A DNA stretch of 64,000 nucleotides from Monosporascus cannonballus. Its lineage: Eukaryota > Ascomycota > Sordariomycetes > Xylariales. The translations under genes were made by a program, and so were the position numbers. Under the pieces are notes generated by a model. It saw only the letters and a list, made by a program, of their open reading frames with translations, was not told where the DNA came from and made no database searches. Each line of letters begins with the position of its first letter. The first letter of the stretch is position 1. Of the stretch, positions 23,601 through 35,473 are shown piece by piece. Location of the stretch: positions 186,001-250,000 of the forward strand of contig QJNS01000097.1 of assembly GCA_004154925.1 (NCBI GenBank). The letters run 5' to 3'.

Positions 23601-24747
23601 GTTGGGCGAGAAGAATCCAGGCCCGGTGAATCTCGGCGTTGATACGTATAGCATCTTCTACCAGCTTAATAGCATCGTCGATTCGCCCTTGGACATAGGC
23701 TTCGGACGCCATGTTGAGACGGAGCTTGACATCACCTGTTGGCTCCGCAGCCTTTCGAGGGCCTCTTTTCTTGGGGGCACGGGCTCGGCCCCGTGTGGGT
23801 GGTTGATCCGAGCCACGGGCTCCATTTTCAAAAAGGCTGTCTGGCTGAATATGTCTACCAGTAGTGCTTCCTAAGCTTCCTTCGGCATTAAAAGAAACCT
23901 GTAGGGCCTGGCTGAATTCGTCCGCATCCCGCTCCTCTGGGCGAGTATCGTTCTGCTGAGCATCCTCTAGCTGCTTAAGCTTGTTTTGGCGTTGTAGAAG
24001 AGGGTCAATTACGATGTCCATGGAAGTAGTCTTGCCTTCGGTGCCGACTGGTTGATTCGCATTTAGGGCTAATGGAGTACTGCTCTGGATTTCGGCTGGG
24101 TTTGGTGCTTGAGCAGCAAAGCTTACCCCGTCCATGGGACCTTCCGCTGTCGGGGCAACATAACCGGTGGTTGTAGACCTGCCAGTAGCAAAGCCAAGAT
24201 TGTTGTAAGGAGGATTTGCCCCTCTAAGGCTAGGTGATGGACCGAACAGTACTTGATTGGAATTGGTATTGGCTATAGTGGTTTCACTAGAGGGCGTATT
24301 GTGATCGAAAGGCGAGGGCCTTCCAGTAGGTATATGTGAACCAGAAAGCTGAGGATGATTCGGTGGCTCAATCACCACCTTGCTTGAACCTAGATCATTG
24401 ACCGTGGGGGCAGTCGGCCTCACGAAGGTCGCGGCGACACCCCGAGCCTCTTCTTGGGTTGACGGTTGAAAGTGTGAGATTTTTTCAGAACCAACGTGCT
24501 GTGCAGGAACATGCTGCACCGGACGTGGCCCTATCATGGCAGAAGGATGCGGAGAGTATTTGGACATCTGATTAGGAGCCGCATCTTCAACTGGCGGTGA
24601 TGCGCTAGGGGCAACACCACTAGAACGGGCCTCTGTTTGCGTGGCCTTCTTTGTAAAGTGAGCTTGGAGGGCATCAAACGTGGAGGAGAAGGGGTGGCTC
24701 ATGATGGACAACTGCGACAGTAAATGTTGTACACTTGGTGCCGCCAC
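20618..24747 (-). CDS. sfc4: TFIIIC tau131 subunit (Tfc4/Sfc4), TPR protein
   Basis: Subunit of RNA polymerase III factor TFIIIC that bridges promoter-bound TFIIIC to TFIIIB at tRNA and 5S genes. Five exons, 24747-22840, 22770-21861, 21811-21581, 21531-21184 and 21099-20618, give 1292 residues; all phases agree. An unusually long Ser/Pro/Asn-rich leader (about 1-320) precedes a basic GRARAPKKRGPRKAAEPTGD segment, the hallmark just before the TPR array. N-terminal TPRs occupy roughly 340-640. An acidic insert (EEEEPLDGDMDANADEEDEDMDEDE, cited only as a charged block) with a Lys/Pro-rich stretch separates them from the C-terminal TPRs. Those end with CYIQDGLKRQSENRQYL and ALLEEVP. The fourth intron has a perfect branch site ctaac. 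The orthology call rests on the RGPRKAAEPTGD signature and TPR layout. Confidence 0.93.
22795..22819. repeat. (CA)n plus poly(A) tract inside intron 1 of the TFIIIC gene
   Basis: On the plus strand an acacacac run is followed by eleven A; on the transcribed strand this is poly(U) followed by (GU)n between donor and acceptor of a 69-bp intron. Polypyrimidine-like content may help splicing, and the tract should be length-variable. Confidence 0.8.
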
Positions 24748-25667
24748 CCCAAAAGATCCTCGAGGACTCTTCTACCGAATAGAAGGACGACGTCCAACCT
24801 TGGTCCCTGGTAGTCGACGTCAATCAAGATGATGCTGTCGTTGTATTGGTCGCTTGGGACTAATACAGTCCCGAAATGGTAAATTTGGGTCGCGTATCTC
24901 GGATGTAGTTAGTGCCTGCACGTCCATTTATCTCCTACTGCGGAAGATCCACGTAAGGTCTTTAGAAACGCAGGAAAATGCGCCGGTGTTTTGAAAGAGA
25001 ATGGTTGCTCATAAATTGCGCCTCGGATGATGCTAGATAGAGACTTGAACGTTCGCTCTGGGTGGCTAAGGATTGGAAGTATTGGTATTTCGGGAATACA
25101 ATATTCAAGAAAACGAAATATGTGTCTATTGATGCAAGCGCGCCTCCGCACACAGAACTTAAGACTGCTGCGGTAACATACTCAGTACTATTCTTCGCTG
25201 TTGAGTCGAAATCGCCTCGATCTTTCTGATCCGAAGACACAGCATAATCTATATAGTATCTTGAGAGCAACGTGCCCTATGGACTACTTGAAGAGGAAGG
25301 CAAATTTTCAGGGCACTGCGCTTGATATCTTTTATTAGATAGAGGAGCACAGTTGGTGAAACTATTTTATATACACTGATACTTAGTATCCAGGTGGCTA
25401 TGCGTCACAGGCGCATGGGATTGTTAAAGATGCCGCTTTCATTCGAATACGTCTTCGTAATCTCAGATACTCTCGTAATAACAAAATCCATTTTAGACCA
25501 GATGCAAAATTAACCGGACCAGGTCGCTTGATCCAAAGTCTCGGACCTCCAAAGTATACGCTGTTACCATGTGCCCAGTCGTGGGATTGGATGGGTCTAG
25601 CCCAATTTGCCTTCAGCTTTAGCTTCTGCAGAAAATATTAGCACGCTCCTACTTCTTTTGAGCTCGT
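24748..25667. other. Intergenic region, TFIIIC promoter and VTS1 3' flank
   Basis: About 0.9 kb with no credible gene. Two overlapping minus-strand frames (24909-25270) lack domains. It should hold the TFIIIC subunit promoter on its left and the VTS1 3' end on its right. Confidence 0.5.
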
Positions 25668-27547
25668 TCATTGGGAATAATTACCCTTGACCTGCTCAAA
25701 GACCTTTAGCATCTTTCTTCTGGCACCAAGAGCGTTAACACCGCGCTCCTCTAGAGCCTTGTCGTCGAGTTCGATCAAGTCAGTCCATTTCATATCCTTG
25801 AGATTATCCGTATATTTGTGTAAGCGGAGACTTCGCAACCAAGCCGGAATATCCTGGAGCAGAGTCGGGTCAGTCGGATCCTCGGGTGGCTTCGAGGTAC
25901 CACGACGTCCGCGCGGCGACCGGCCGCGGTGCATGTCAGCCGAGTTATCCGACAGGTACATTGCGTCCGGGGCGCCCAAGCCAAGTTGAGCCATGTTGAG
26001 GGTGCCCAGCCCATTATTGAGTAGGGGGGTCTGCATTGGATCATAGGCACTTAAGAAACCATTGTTCTGGGGGGAGGCGAATGCCCCCATGGGTCCCAAA
26101 GCTGGTTGGATGGCGATTCCAGGAGAGTTTGGCCGAGATCGATGTTGGCCAAAACTACCCATACCCTGTTGGTTTTGCAATGCAATCATCTGATCTCGGT
26201 TCAGGATCTGACCATGCTCGTTGACCATGACCACGTTCGCGCCGGGGATATTGGCTGCAACTTGAGGGGCCGGGGAATGGGGACCTTGGTTTTGACCGCC
26301 GGGAGCATCGTTGGACCTGGCTCTGCGGTACTTGCGGACATCGTCGAGGGCAAAGCGGTTGTTGACCGTAGACAGCGCGGCGAGCTTCATCGCCGTGGCA
26401 TTGGCAACCATGTCAGCCTGGTTAGGTGCGTTCTGCGGGAACGACCCGACCATTGGCGTATTGACCATGGAAGCCCAATTTCCGCTACTGGCGTACGGAG
26501 AGAGAAGAGGAAGATCCGAGCCGGACTTGTCAGGTGCGTTGAGAACAGTGTTTTGAATGTTGGAGTTACCTCCAAGTTGAGGGGGACGCGGGGATCTCAA
26601 GCCTGCGGACGGCGGAGGCTGAACGAACTGGCCCATAGGTGCTTGGCCAGACGACGACTTGGGCCGTGAGGCCCCTTGCTCGTGGTTGTTACCCCACGGC
26701 GAGGCGGGATTCTGACCGGACGACTCCATGCCCTCGTTTGGCTTAGAGATAGTAGGCGCGGCAAGGGAATTGCGCGCATCTACAGCGGCACTGTTGCGAT
26801 TGGAAGGGGGCTGGTTGCCAGTCTGTTGCGTGAACTTGGCCTTTTCAGTCGCGATAGCAGCAGCGGCATCGGGAAACATGGCGTTGATAGTCCCTTGATC
26901 GAGCCCCGAGTGTCTCTTCGCAGCGGGTTGCGGCTGGGAAAGAGAGTTCCTCGCCGAACCAACGCTGAGTTTGTTCATAGCATCGCTCAGGCGGTTAGAC
27001 ATTGGATCTAGAAGGGTAACGTAAGCCTCGAAATTTATCAGTTCTGGGTGTCTGCTCGCTTACCCTTGTCGAAATTAGCCGGCGATAGAACTCCCGACAT
27101 GGGATGGTTCTTGCCCATCTGCTGGAGGACCTGAATGAAGAAGCGAATCTGGACTTGAGTCGTCTGCTGTAGAAGGGCATACAGAGCGGCAGTGCGCTCG
27201 GCTTCGGATAGGACGCGGAACCACTGTTCAATAGCACTAAGTTCATCCTTGAAGTCCTGATCTAGCGTGGCGGCCGCCATCTCTTCTAAAGTGGTCTCAT
27301 ATTGGTCAATGTCTGCGATCCACTGCTGGGTCATCTTATCCTGGGGGTCAGAATCCCCACTACCCTGGCCTTGGCCCTGCTGGCCATAAAAATCAGAGGA
27401 GGGCCGGATTCGGCTTGACGCGGCAGGGCTGGCGAGTGCTGCCATGTCAGCAGAGGCACGCAGGTGGTGATTAGCCCCTATGGCTCTCGAGGAGGGAGGG
27501 CGCAGCGAGGAGGCGGTACCAGCCTCAGGTGTACTGTTGCGATTCAT
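25668..27547 (-). CDS. vts1: Vts1-like SAM-domain RNA-binding protein
   Basis: Cytoplasmic post-transcriptional regulator of the Vts1/Smaug family; its SAM domain binds hairpin (Smaug recognition element) RNAs and recruits deadenylation factors. Exon 1 (27547-27064) and exon 2 (27007-25668) across a 56-bp intron give 607 residues. Exon 1 carries the conserved N-terminal helical region ([50 protein letters not shown]). The middle is low-complexity Asn/Gln/Pro/Ser. The C-terminus, about the last 65 residues, is the SAM domain ([47 protein letters not shown]). The GARRKML helix supplies basic residues for the RNA loop. A minus-strand start at 27547 is the first ATG of the open frame. Confidence 0.95.
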
Positions 27548-29946
27548 GTCGTATGAGCGAAACGACCTGTCGGACTAGGTGGAAGGTTGTTGTCGATGTT
27601 AACAAGTGCGGGGAGGCTGCAGAGAGAGTTCGGTGTATCGTTTCAGGGGCCGTCCAAAGAAATTCGATGTAATATCAACCCACAAGGTCGAGCGTGATAC
27701 GTAACGAACGGGCTAAGATCTGGTTGTGGAACTCAGGGTCGATGCCGTACGATATAGATCCAAAGATGAGACGAAAGTATTATGTTACGTAAGACTGCAA
27801 CCGGTGGAGGACGTTGCTAAAACGCTCGAGTCCGACTGTCTGATCTTCGTACCGGTGAGACGGAAGCCGGTGCTCGATAGAGGCGTCAGAAAAAAAGGCA
27901 GAGTCAAGACTTTTGTCGGGGCTATCATATGCTGGGCCGCTTAACAGCCGTAATCAAACCGCTTTCGACCTCAACGGAAGAACGTAAGGATGCCGAGACG
28001 CTTGAGGAAATATCGACGTCAACTCTTCGAATGTTTCAGAAGCAAGGGCAAAAAGGCTTCCTTTCGCGAGAGCTCCTGCAGTAGCCTGCTGACCTCAAAG
28101 GAGTTTCGTCGGAAAAGGAAGACGTTTTGACCAACGCAGCAAAGGGGTTATCGCATCGATAAAGTGTAGATTATTAGGTAGCTGGAGTCAACCAAGTGTT
28201 AGTGGAGGCGGTCGGTCGGAGAAGAATACCAGCTTAGGAAGAGGGACAGGAGACGTAGTTGGGATACAAATGTCAGGACACAACCATGCCAGTTCACCCG
28301 TTAAAAGGGGCCACTAGCAGCTGGAACAAAAAGAAAAGGAAGGCTGAATACAAGAACAAAAGGCATTCTAGGGAAAAGGCTAAGGGCGACGGCGAAGAAA
28401 GGGAAGGATGAAAAATGCCATCCATGAGCACAGATAAGACGGCGACTAGCCTCCCCGATCAATACTTTCGTGTTTGCCAGCCACTGTCTCCAACCAACTC
28501 AAAGGACGGGAAGCTGTGCCGTGAGTAGTAGAAGGGATTCGAAAAGAGTATAAAGTGTAGGTGAGCTGAGTTTGAAATGACCGAATCTTGCTTGCACAAG
28601 AACTGTTCGTACCTACAAAATACAACAACTTCAAGATATGCTGCTTCCAAGCCAAAACCAGTGGCAGCGAAAAGCCGACAGGTCTTGAGTCCGGATGAGT
28701 GAGGATGGGGAAGAGAGGGAGGGAAGAAGGCAACCGAATGCGTGTGTGTGTATTTTTTTCCCAGGTAGTAAGCCGGAAGTGAGACGGACGGATACGCTTG
28801 TCAAGGCAAGGTTCCTCGAACAAATGCAGAAAGGTCAGTTTACGAGAGACCAGAGCCTCGAAACCCCCAAACGGACAGGGCCGAGACAAAGATGGGGGGT
28901 GGGTCCAGGCTCTGAGGCGAACCTTCAATGTTTCGGAAGGCAGCGTAGCCCCCCCAGTAGCTCGTCCAAAAAACCCCAACCCGCCCCAGTTGTAAGCGTC
29001 GTAAGTGGCTCGACCGACCGATTATGAACCAATCAGATGGTCGTTTGTGCAATGCCAGGACTGTTCTTCAGGCGAGTACAGCACACCAAGAAATCCTACC
29101 GTTCTATCATTACTGATACAGTACCGTATTTTCCCTTGAGCCGCGTGATTTAGTGGGGTTCCAATCCTTTCGGCATCTACAAAGCTGACGTCTCCTGGAA
29201 GCAGGCTATGTAGTCAAGTTTACTGACAGCAACTGTCAATAAGGGAGACCTCCTCGGATAAAGAATAGGTTAAGTGAGGATATATTATTTAATTACTTAA
29301 TTTACTCCGCGTGGGATCTCGTAACTGCAGATGCTGCGAGACAAGCAATATCTCCGTAGGCTTGCAAGCGTATGCTCGGTATGCTGCTGTTACTACCTAG
29401 CAGGGCTACCTATATATTTCGGTCGATACTCAGAGGGTTCGATTTCGGCTCCTTGTTAGGCGCCCACATCTTGATGATCACGCTTTTCGCACACTAAGCC
29501 CATATTCCGACTCAATATACCAGTGAAGCTTGCGGTATGTCGTATTAGCCGCCCGAGCCTAGGAGAACCGGCGGGAAATATATCAAGATTTTGAGCATAC
29601 TCACTCAACCCCCAAAATCGCTTCTTTCGCCTTTCCTTAAGTAAGAACTAGCTATTGGCTCAGTTCGCCTAGGTAGGGCTCCGCCGGAATTTGCAGAGTA
29701 GATGACTTGCCGGAGAACATCCGCCGAAGTAGAGTTGTAATAACCCTAATCCATCTTCAGCAACTCCTTTAGCCTTCCGTTCACCTCCTATAACTCTCAA
29801 GCCTCCACTCATAGGGTTCGACTGCTACCTTTCCCACTTTCCAAGAATAATGATGCTGTCTCTGCCCCGGCAGTCGCTATAAGTAGCGGGTATTCCACAG
29901 TCGGAAGGGCGAGATATCATTACCTAGTGGTATTTTGAATGCATGG
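27548..29946. other. Long VTS1 upstream region and HTD2 3' flank
   Basis: About 2.4 kb without a supported gene. On the minus strand 28446-29000 is rich in C/T runs and includes an apparent 177-codon frame; its composition (Ser/Pro/Leu with short repeats of ctctcc) fits a pyrimidine-rich promoter or 5' leader of the vts1 gene better than protein. Long leaders are common for RNA-binding regulators. Nothing else recognised. Confidence 0.5.
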
Positions 29947-31308
29947 TTACGGCCGGCCAGAATCAACTCCGTTGAAAAGGAGATCTCGGCCTGTTGATGC
30001 TGTGCCCTTGATGGAGAGGCCACCGTCTTTATTCTCTACCCACACATCCCACTTTTGGGCTTTGCTCGAAGGCCCGCTCCTGTCACTCTTCTTGACACAG
30101 ATACGCATAGGCTCATCGACATATAGCGGCGCCAGGTTTCGATAATCAATATGATATATGCCATCGCCATTAGCAAGTTGCGATTTGAGCACAGAAAGCA
30201 TTAAAGTGAGAGAAAGCGGACCATGAACTAATAAGTTATGGTACCCTTCTATCTCACGACAATACTCCGGGTTGAGGTGGATCAAGTGAGCATTGTGTGA
30301 GAGTGCGCTGAAGTAAAAAAGGAGCCTTGGTGTCGGGGTAAGGGTTATGGAAAAGTCAGCAGTTTTGGATGCTAAGCGATAAATCAGCGGTAACACTAGG
30401 GTCTCAATAATTGGAAAAGGATCCAGCCATTGAGAAAATAGGAATATTAGGGGCAGTTACGATAATGACATACCTTTGACAATCCTGTCTCTCCTCTCCA
30501 TTGCCTGCATCATACTTGCCTTTACTTCTTCAGGACTCCTTCGGCGCATGAAAACGAGGGTTCTTCTTTCTATAGGCCCTCGCGAAATATCCTTGGCGCC
30601 TATGTTTTTGCTAGCATAGTGATGTTTGAATTCATATTCATCCATGTACTGGCGCAGCGCATCAACGAAGATTTTCTCTTCTCCCGGTGGGCCTTTGATA
30701 GCGACTTGGTCTATGGTTTCAATGCATACTGCGGGCCGGGAATCCAGTTGTAAACCGTTTCTGAACGTAACAGAGCCGCCGGCCCACATGCGACGTTCGA
30801 ATGCCCCCCCGGGACTTTGGAAGGGGTCCGTACCATCGCGAAGCATATCCGATGCGCGTACCTGGGGCGGGAAATATACAAGGTGATGGCCCTCGGGTAG
30901 CCTGCACCTATCACTCCCAGCATGATGTGCCTGGACGTCTGCAAGATCGTGCGCCCGCCCAACAGGATGAACTACGCCCCCTCTTACCCAGTGGTCAGGC
31001 TGGCAGCTAGGCGGGATAAAATCCGCCAAGGCGATATTCAGCAGATGTGAGTTTGTAGGCGACATTACATCCCAGGTATGCTTCGCGGGGCGGGCTAGCA
31101 TTTCACACCGAATAGCTTCAAAGTCAACCGGAGAAGAAGCCTTGGAGCTGTAGCGGCTGGAGTAGCACCCGCCCCGGACGGGAGAGTTAGATAAGGCCCG
31201 ATGGTTCCATGAAAGACTGCTGAGCCTCTGAAGGCACCGACGAGAAGCCGTCATGTTGTCATCGGTAGCCGTCCCTTTGACTAAATTCCAATTTGTCGAA
31301 CCAGGCAA
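29947..31308 (-). CDS. htd2: Mitochondrial 3-hydroxyacyl-thioester dehydratase, Htd2-like
   Basis: Predicted hot-dog fold dehydratase of mitochondrial type II fatty-acid synthesis, removing water from 3-hydroxyacyl-ACP on the route to octanoate for lipoate. Exon 1 (31308-30474) and exon 2 (30371-29947) across a 102-bp intron give 419 residues. The correct acceptor is cgcttag, giving RIVKASKTADFSITLTPTP. The N-terminus is Arg/Ser-rich (TASRRCLQRLSSLSW), a likely mitochondrial presequence; the second ATG at 31254 may be the true start. Family landmarks are GHHLVYFPPQ, RRMWAGGSVTF and the C-terminal FSALSHNAHLIHLNPEY followed by GYHNLLVHGPLSL, where the NAH-x-IH and VHGPL histidines lie in the active site. 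It is divergent from the ligase gene, sharing about 520 bp. Confidence 0.9.
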
Positions 31309-31830
31309 TGGAATTATCTAGACTCGGGGAAGTTGAGGGTTAAGATACAGAGAGTGAGATGTCGTATTCAAGTGTCGAGGGACATGCACTTATCAGTAAG
31401 GCTTGTAGGTGAATATGGTTAACGGATGTATGGTGCATTACTACTGTGCAAGAAAGAATGGACCCCTTAGCGCTCCGCAGCACTTGTGCATGCTTTGATG
31501 CGAACAGGTAAGTACCAGGTATCTACGACAGCGACGCTAATTGAATTTGAAAAGTTCGCGTCGCCAATTCACGCGAGAGAGTTAGGCAGGCGTGTCTCAT
31601 GCATGTCAACCATACCTGCCAAGCAGATCTCTACCTAGAACCAATTCCTGGAGAGCGTAGCTGCCTACTTGATCGAAAGCGAATATATGCAGGCCCAAAC
31701 ACACCGAGTCCGAATCATCGTGCTTCAGATTGATTCACATATCCTCCGAAAATATTCGCGAAAGCTTGCGATTGTGGCTTCACGACACTTTCTTCCAACT
31801 GTGACGAGGACGTCACACACACTACTCACT
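31309..31830. promoter_or_regulatory. Bidirectional promoter region between htd2 and DNA ligase
   Basis: A 522-bp gap between divergent start codons. It must serve both genes. The ligase side holds aacgcg-free but acgcgaga/cacgcgag elements near 31571 (gcgtcgc and acgcg). ACGCG is the core of the MluI cell-cycle box used for S-phase genes such as DNA ligase. That is suggestive only, because the motif is five bases long. Confidence 0.5.
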
Positions 31831-34800
31831 ATGCCTCCCAAGCAAGCCACTTTGGGGTACGTCAAGTCTTCACAGACCACCATAGGGTGGGTGAAAGACC
31901 CTCTCTTCTCTTGCTCTTCGCATTGCATTGTATTACATAGTCACTGCCTCGTCCTGTCAGGGACCTAATGACATCGATACGGTTTTGCTAACGCTACTTT
32001 CTAATTCAGAAAGTTCTTTGGCCAACCCAACGGTACCAAATCCGCCCCTTCCCAGCAGTCCAAGCTTTCCTTCGCTACCAAGTCGGCAAAGAAAAAGAAG
32101 GATGGGGCTCAGGACAGCGCAGAAGAGTCAGAGTCATCAGAGGCGAAAGTAAAGACTGATGCAAAGGCCACGCAGGATGGGGATCGTTCACCAGGTATGG
32201 CGTCATATCAGGTCCATCTCTGAACAGGAGTATTCGTTAACGATGACAGTATCAGACACGAAGAAGCGATTGCGATCTGTACAGTCGCCCAGAGACAAGG
32301 CAAAAAAGTCATCCACCAAGGTCAAGGTGGAAGATACCGACGAAGATGTAGGAGAAGAAGCACCTGTGTCCAAACGGCCACGGAGAAATCGCCGCCGTGT
32401 CGAGGAAGATGAGGATGAGGACGAGGCCATCGCTAACACCGAGCCTATTAAATCTCCCAAAGACACCAAGGGCAAGAGAGGCCGGCCAAGGAAATCTCCG
32501 ACTTCTCCCGCAAAGGAAGATGAGGATGAGAATGAGGCTATGGCTAACGCCGAGCCTATTGAATCCCCCAAAGACACCAAGCGCAAGAGGGGCCGGCCAA
32601 GGAAATCTCCGACTCCTCCCGCAAAGGACGAGAAGGAGCCACCGCAGACGCAAAAGGCTGACGATGAAGTCAAGTCAGAGTCAGCAGCGAGCTCTGCTTC
32701 GGATGCCGAGGACAATGCGGAAAACGAGCTTGTAGACAAGCCAGATGTTACTGCAAAAGCTCGTGCCAAGATACAGACGAAGCTTAAGAGCAAGACAGAG
32801 GACCCTTATCCCGATTGGAAAGCCGGCATGCCTGTTCCCTATGCTGCATTATGTACAACTTTCTCGCTCATAGAGCTTACTACGAAGCGGCTGGAGATGA
32901 TTGAACACTGCTCGCTCTTTTTGCGACAGGTGCTCCGCTTGACACCCGACGACTTCCTCCCGACCGTTCTGCTGATGATCAACAAGCTCGCCCCTGATTA
33001 TGCTGGTATAGAGCTAGGTATCGGCGAGTCTCTGATCATGAAGGCCATCGGGGAGACGACGGGGCGCAGTCTACAGGTTATCAAGGCAGATCAGAAGGAT
33101 ATCGGCGACTTAGGACTGGTAGCAGTCAAAAGCAGATCAACACAGCCCACAATGTTCAAGCCAAAACCTCTCACGGTTAAGGGTGTCCACAAGGGGTTGA
33201 TGGATGTCGCAACCGTTGCCGGCCAGGGCGCGCAGGGCAGGAAGGTCGACCTGATCAAGAAACTGCTCTCGGCTGCCGACTCACAGTCTAGCGATAAAGT
33301 TGATATAAATAAGGACAAGGGTGGGCCTAGCGAGGCCAAGTTTCTCATTCGTTTTCTCGAGGGGAAGCTTCGTCTCGGACTGGCAGAGAGGACGGTACTA
33401 GTTTCCATTGCTCAAGCCATGATATGCCACGAGGCGGAACAACAAGGACGAACGCCTAGCACCGCGGAGATGGAACAGGCCGAGTCTACCTTGAAGACCG
33501 TCTATAGGTATATTGTGATATTTATTTTACTCAGTTTCCCTTGCTAATAGCAATCAGTGAGCTCCCAAGCTGGGATGTTATTATTCCCGCTATGCTCAAG
33601 CACGGAATAATGAAGCTGCGGGAGAACTGCAAGCTCCGACCGGGTGTTCCTCTGAAGCCAATGCTCGCCAAGCCGACTAAAGCAATCACTGAGGTTCTAG
33701 ACCGCTTTGAGAATCAGACGTTCACGTGCGAGTACAAGTATGACGGCGAGAGAGCTCAGATCCATTATGTCGCCAAGGACCGCTCAGACGACTATATCGA
33801 TGCTTTACCTGGTGCCACCAAGGAAGCAGCGAAGGGAGTTGCGTCCATCTTCTCCAGAAACTCCGAGGACTTATCCAAGAAATATCCGGATATCCTCGAG
33901 AAGCTTCATACATGGGTAAAGGAGGGAACAAAGAGTTTCGTACTCGATTGCGAAACTGTTGCATGGGATATAGTCGAGAAGAAGGTTCTCCCCTTCCAAC
34001 AGCTCATGACGAGAAAGAGGAAGGACGTCAAATCTGAAGACATCAAGGTCAAGGTTTGTGTCTTCGCTTTCGACTTGCTCTTCTTGAACGGCGAAGCTGT
34101 TGTCGAAAAATCTCTTCGGGAACGCCGTGAGCTACTCCATGGTGCCTTCACCCCCGTGGAGGGAGAGTTCGCCTTTGCCACCCACATGAATGGCCAAGAG
34201 CTTGATGAGATCCAAACGTTCCTCGACGAGAGTGTAAAGGCCTCTTGTGAGGGTCTGATGGTGAAGATGCTTGACGGCTCAGAAAGCGGATATGAACCAA
34301 GCAAACGGAGTCGAAATTGGCTTAAGGTAACAACCTTAGATTGAATTTGTCAAGTGCTCCAGCTGACACGAAATAGATTAAGAAGGATTACTTGTCGGGT
34401 GTAGGCGATTCACTCGATCTAGTGGTCCTCGGCGCTTATTATGGCCGAGGCAAGCGTACATCCGTTTACGGTGCTTTCCTCCTGGCGTGCTATAACCCCA
34501 ACACCGACACTTACGAGACCGTGTGCAACATCGGCACTGGTTTCTCCGAACAAGTGCTCGAAGAGCTGCATAAGCAATTATCCGAGATAAAGATTGACCG
34601 CCCAAAGCCATTCTATTCACACTCCTCAGGCGGCCAGCACCAACCAGACGTCTGGTTCGAGCCGCGTTACGTCTGGGAAGTGAAGTCGGCCGACCTGACG
34701 CTCAGCCCGAGATATAAGGCAGGCGCCAAGGAGGGAGTCGACCCGTCGGGTGAGAAAGGCATCAGTCTACGGTTCCCCAGATTCATCAGGATCCGAGACG

Positions 34801-34913
34801 ACAAGAAGCCCGACGAAGCAACAACGAGTCGCCAGGTCGCCGAGATGTACAGGAAGCAGGAGAGCGTGACGAAGAACAAAGGTCCCGCGGCGGATGATGA
34901 CTTTGAATATTAA
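31831..34913 (+). CDS. cdc17: DNA ligase I (ATP-dependent, Cdc9/Cdc17)
   Basis: Seals nicks during Okazaki fragment joining and repair. Five exons, 31831-31886, 32010-32194, 32250-33507, 33558-34326 and 34377-34913, give 934 residues; all phases agree. The first intron splits a PCNA-interaction box, residues 15-22 QTTIGKFF (Q-x-x-I-x-x-F-F). A disordered basic/acidic leader (about 40-240) follows and contains two 37-residue tandem repeats. Then comes the helical DNA-binding domain (AALCTTFSLIE ... GQGAQGRKVDL). The nucleotidyltransferase core has motif I EYKYDGERA with the AMP-accepting Lys560. It also has DCETVAWD (motif III), GLMVKML (IV), and NWLK joined to IKKDY (V) across the last intron. 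The OB domain ends with FIRIRDDK (VI). All catalytic motifs are intact; start chosen as the ATG next to the PIP box. Confidence 0.97.
32405..32626 (+). repeat. 111-bp tandem duplication in the ligase leader
   Basis: 32405-32515 and 32516-32626 are two in-frame copies, differing by a few substitutions. Each encodes 37 residues: an acidic block, EPIxSPKDTK, then an AT-hook-like GRPRKSP. The duplication adds a second possible DNA-contact motif and a second cluster of SP sites that could be phosphorylated by CDK. Confidence 0.92.
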
Positions 34914-35473
34914 GATCAGCAGCGTGGGATGGTATCTATGCTTTGCTATCCACTGCGCTTTAGGGGCATTATGGTTAGAACTGCTCTCACTCGTGGGGAA
35001 AGGAGTTGCTTCAAAATGCACATGGCGTTACGATGACTTGAAATAAAATCAACTTCCGCACCGACTCCATATGGACCTGCGATTGACCCGTTTCTCAGAA
35101 ACCCAGCTCGGCGGAGAAGTTATATATATATGCTTTACGTCGTCCGGCCCCGTCCGCCCCAAGACAGGCGAGGTCGTTCTAAACGGTCCCAGTAGAAGTT
35201 ATCAGCAAAAAAATTGAACGCTATGGACACAAGCAAGCGTCTAATTAGATCATCATCCTTGCGCTATGAACGTATGGCATTCCAGCCATACTATGAAATA
35301 ACAATGCCACTTGACGTTCTGAGTGAACGACCCTTGGGCTCGTTATCGTGGGTGAGTCCTCCCATGCCCCTGTTTCCGAGCAATGAATTTGCCGACGAAG
35401 ACGATGACCGTAGCCCGATAGCTTGGTGGTGCGTCACCGAACTTGCCACCACTTAGGTGTGCACATGCATCGC
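34914..35473. other. Convergent intergenic region, ligase and MFS 3' ends
   Basis: About 560 bp between convergent genes. An 80-codon plus-strand frame at 35214-35456 has no domain. A (TA)n run lies near 35122. Terminators of both genes are expected here but no site can be fixed. Confidence 0.5.

Noticed and set aside
28446..28979. 177-codon minus-strand frame upstream of vts1
   Set aside because: Pyrimidine-rich, low-complexity composition and no domain; better explained as promoter or 5' leader.
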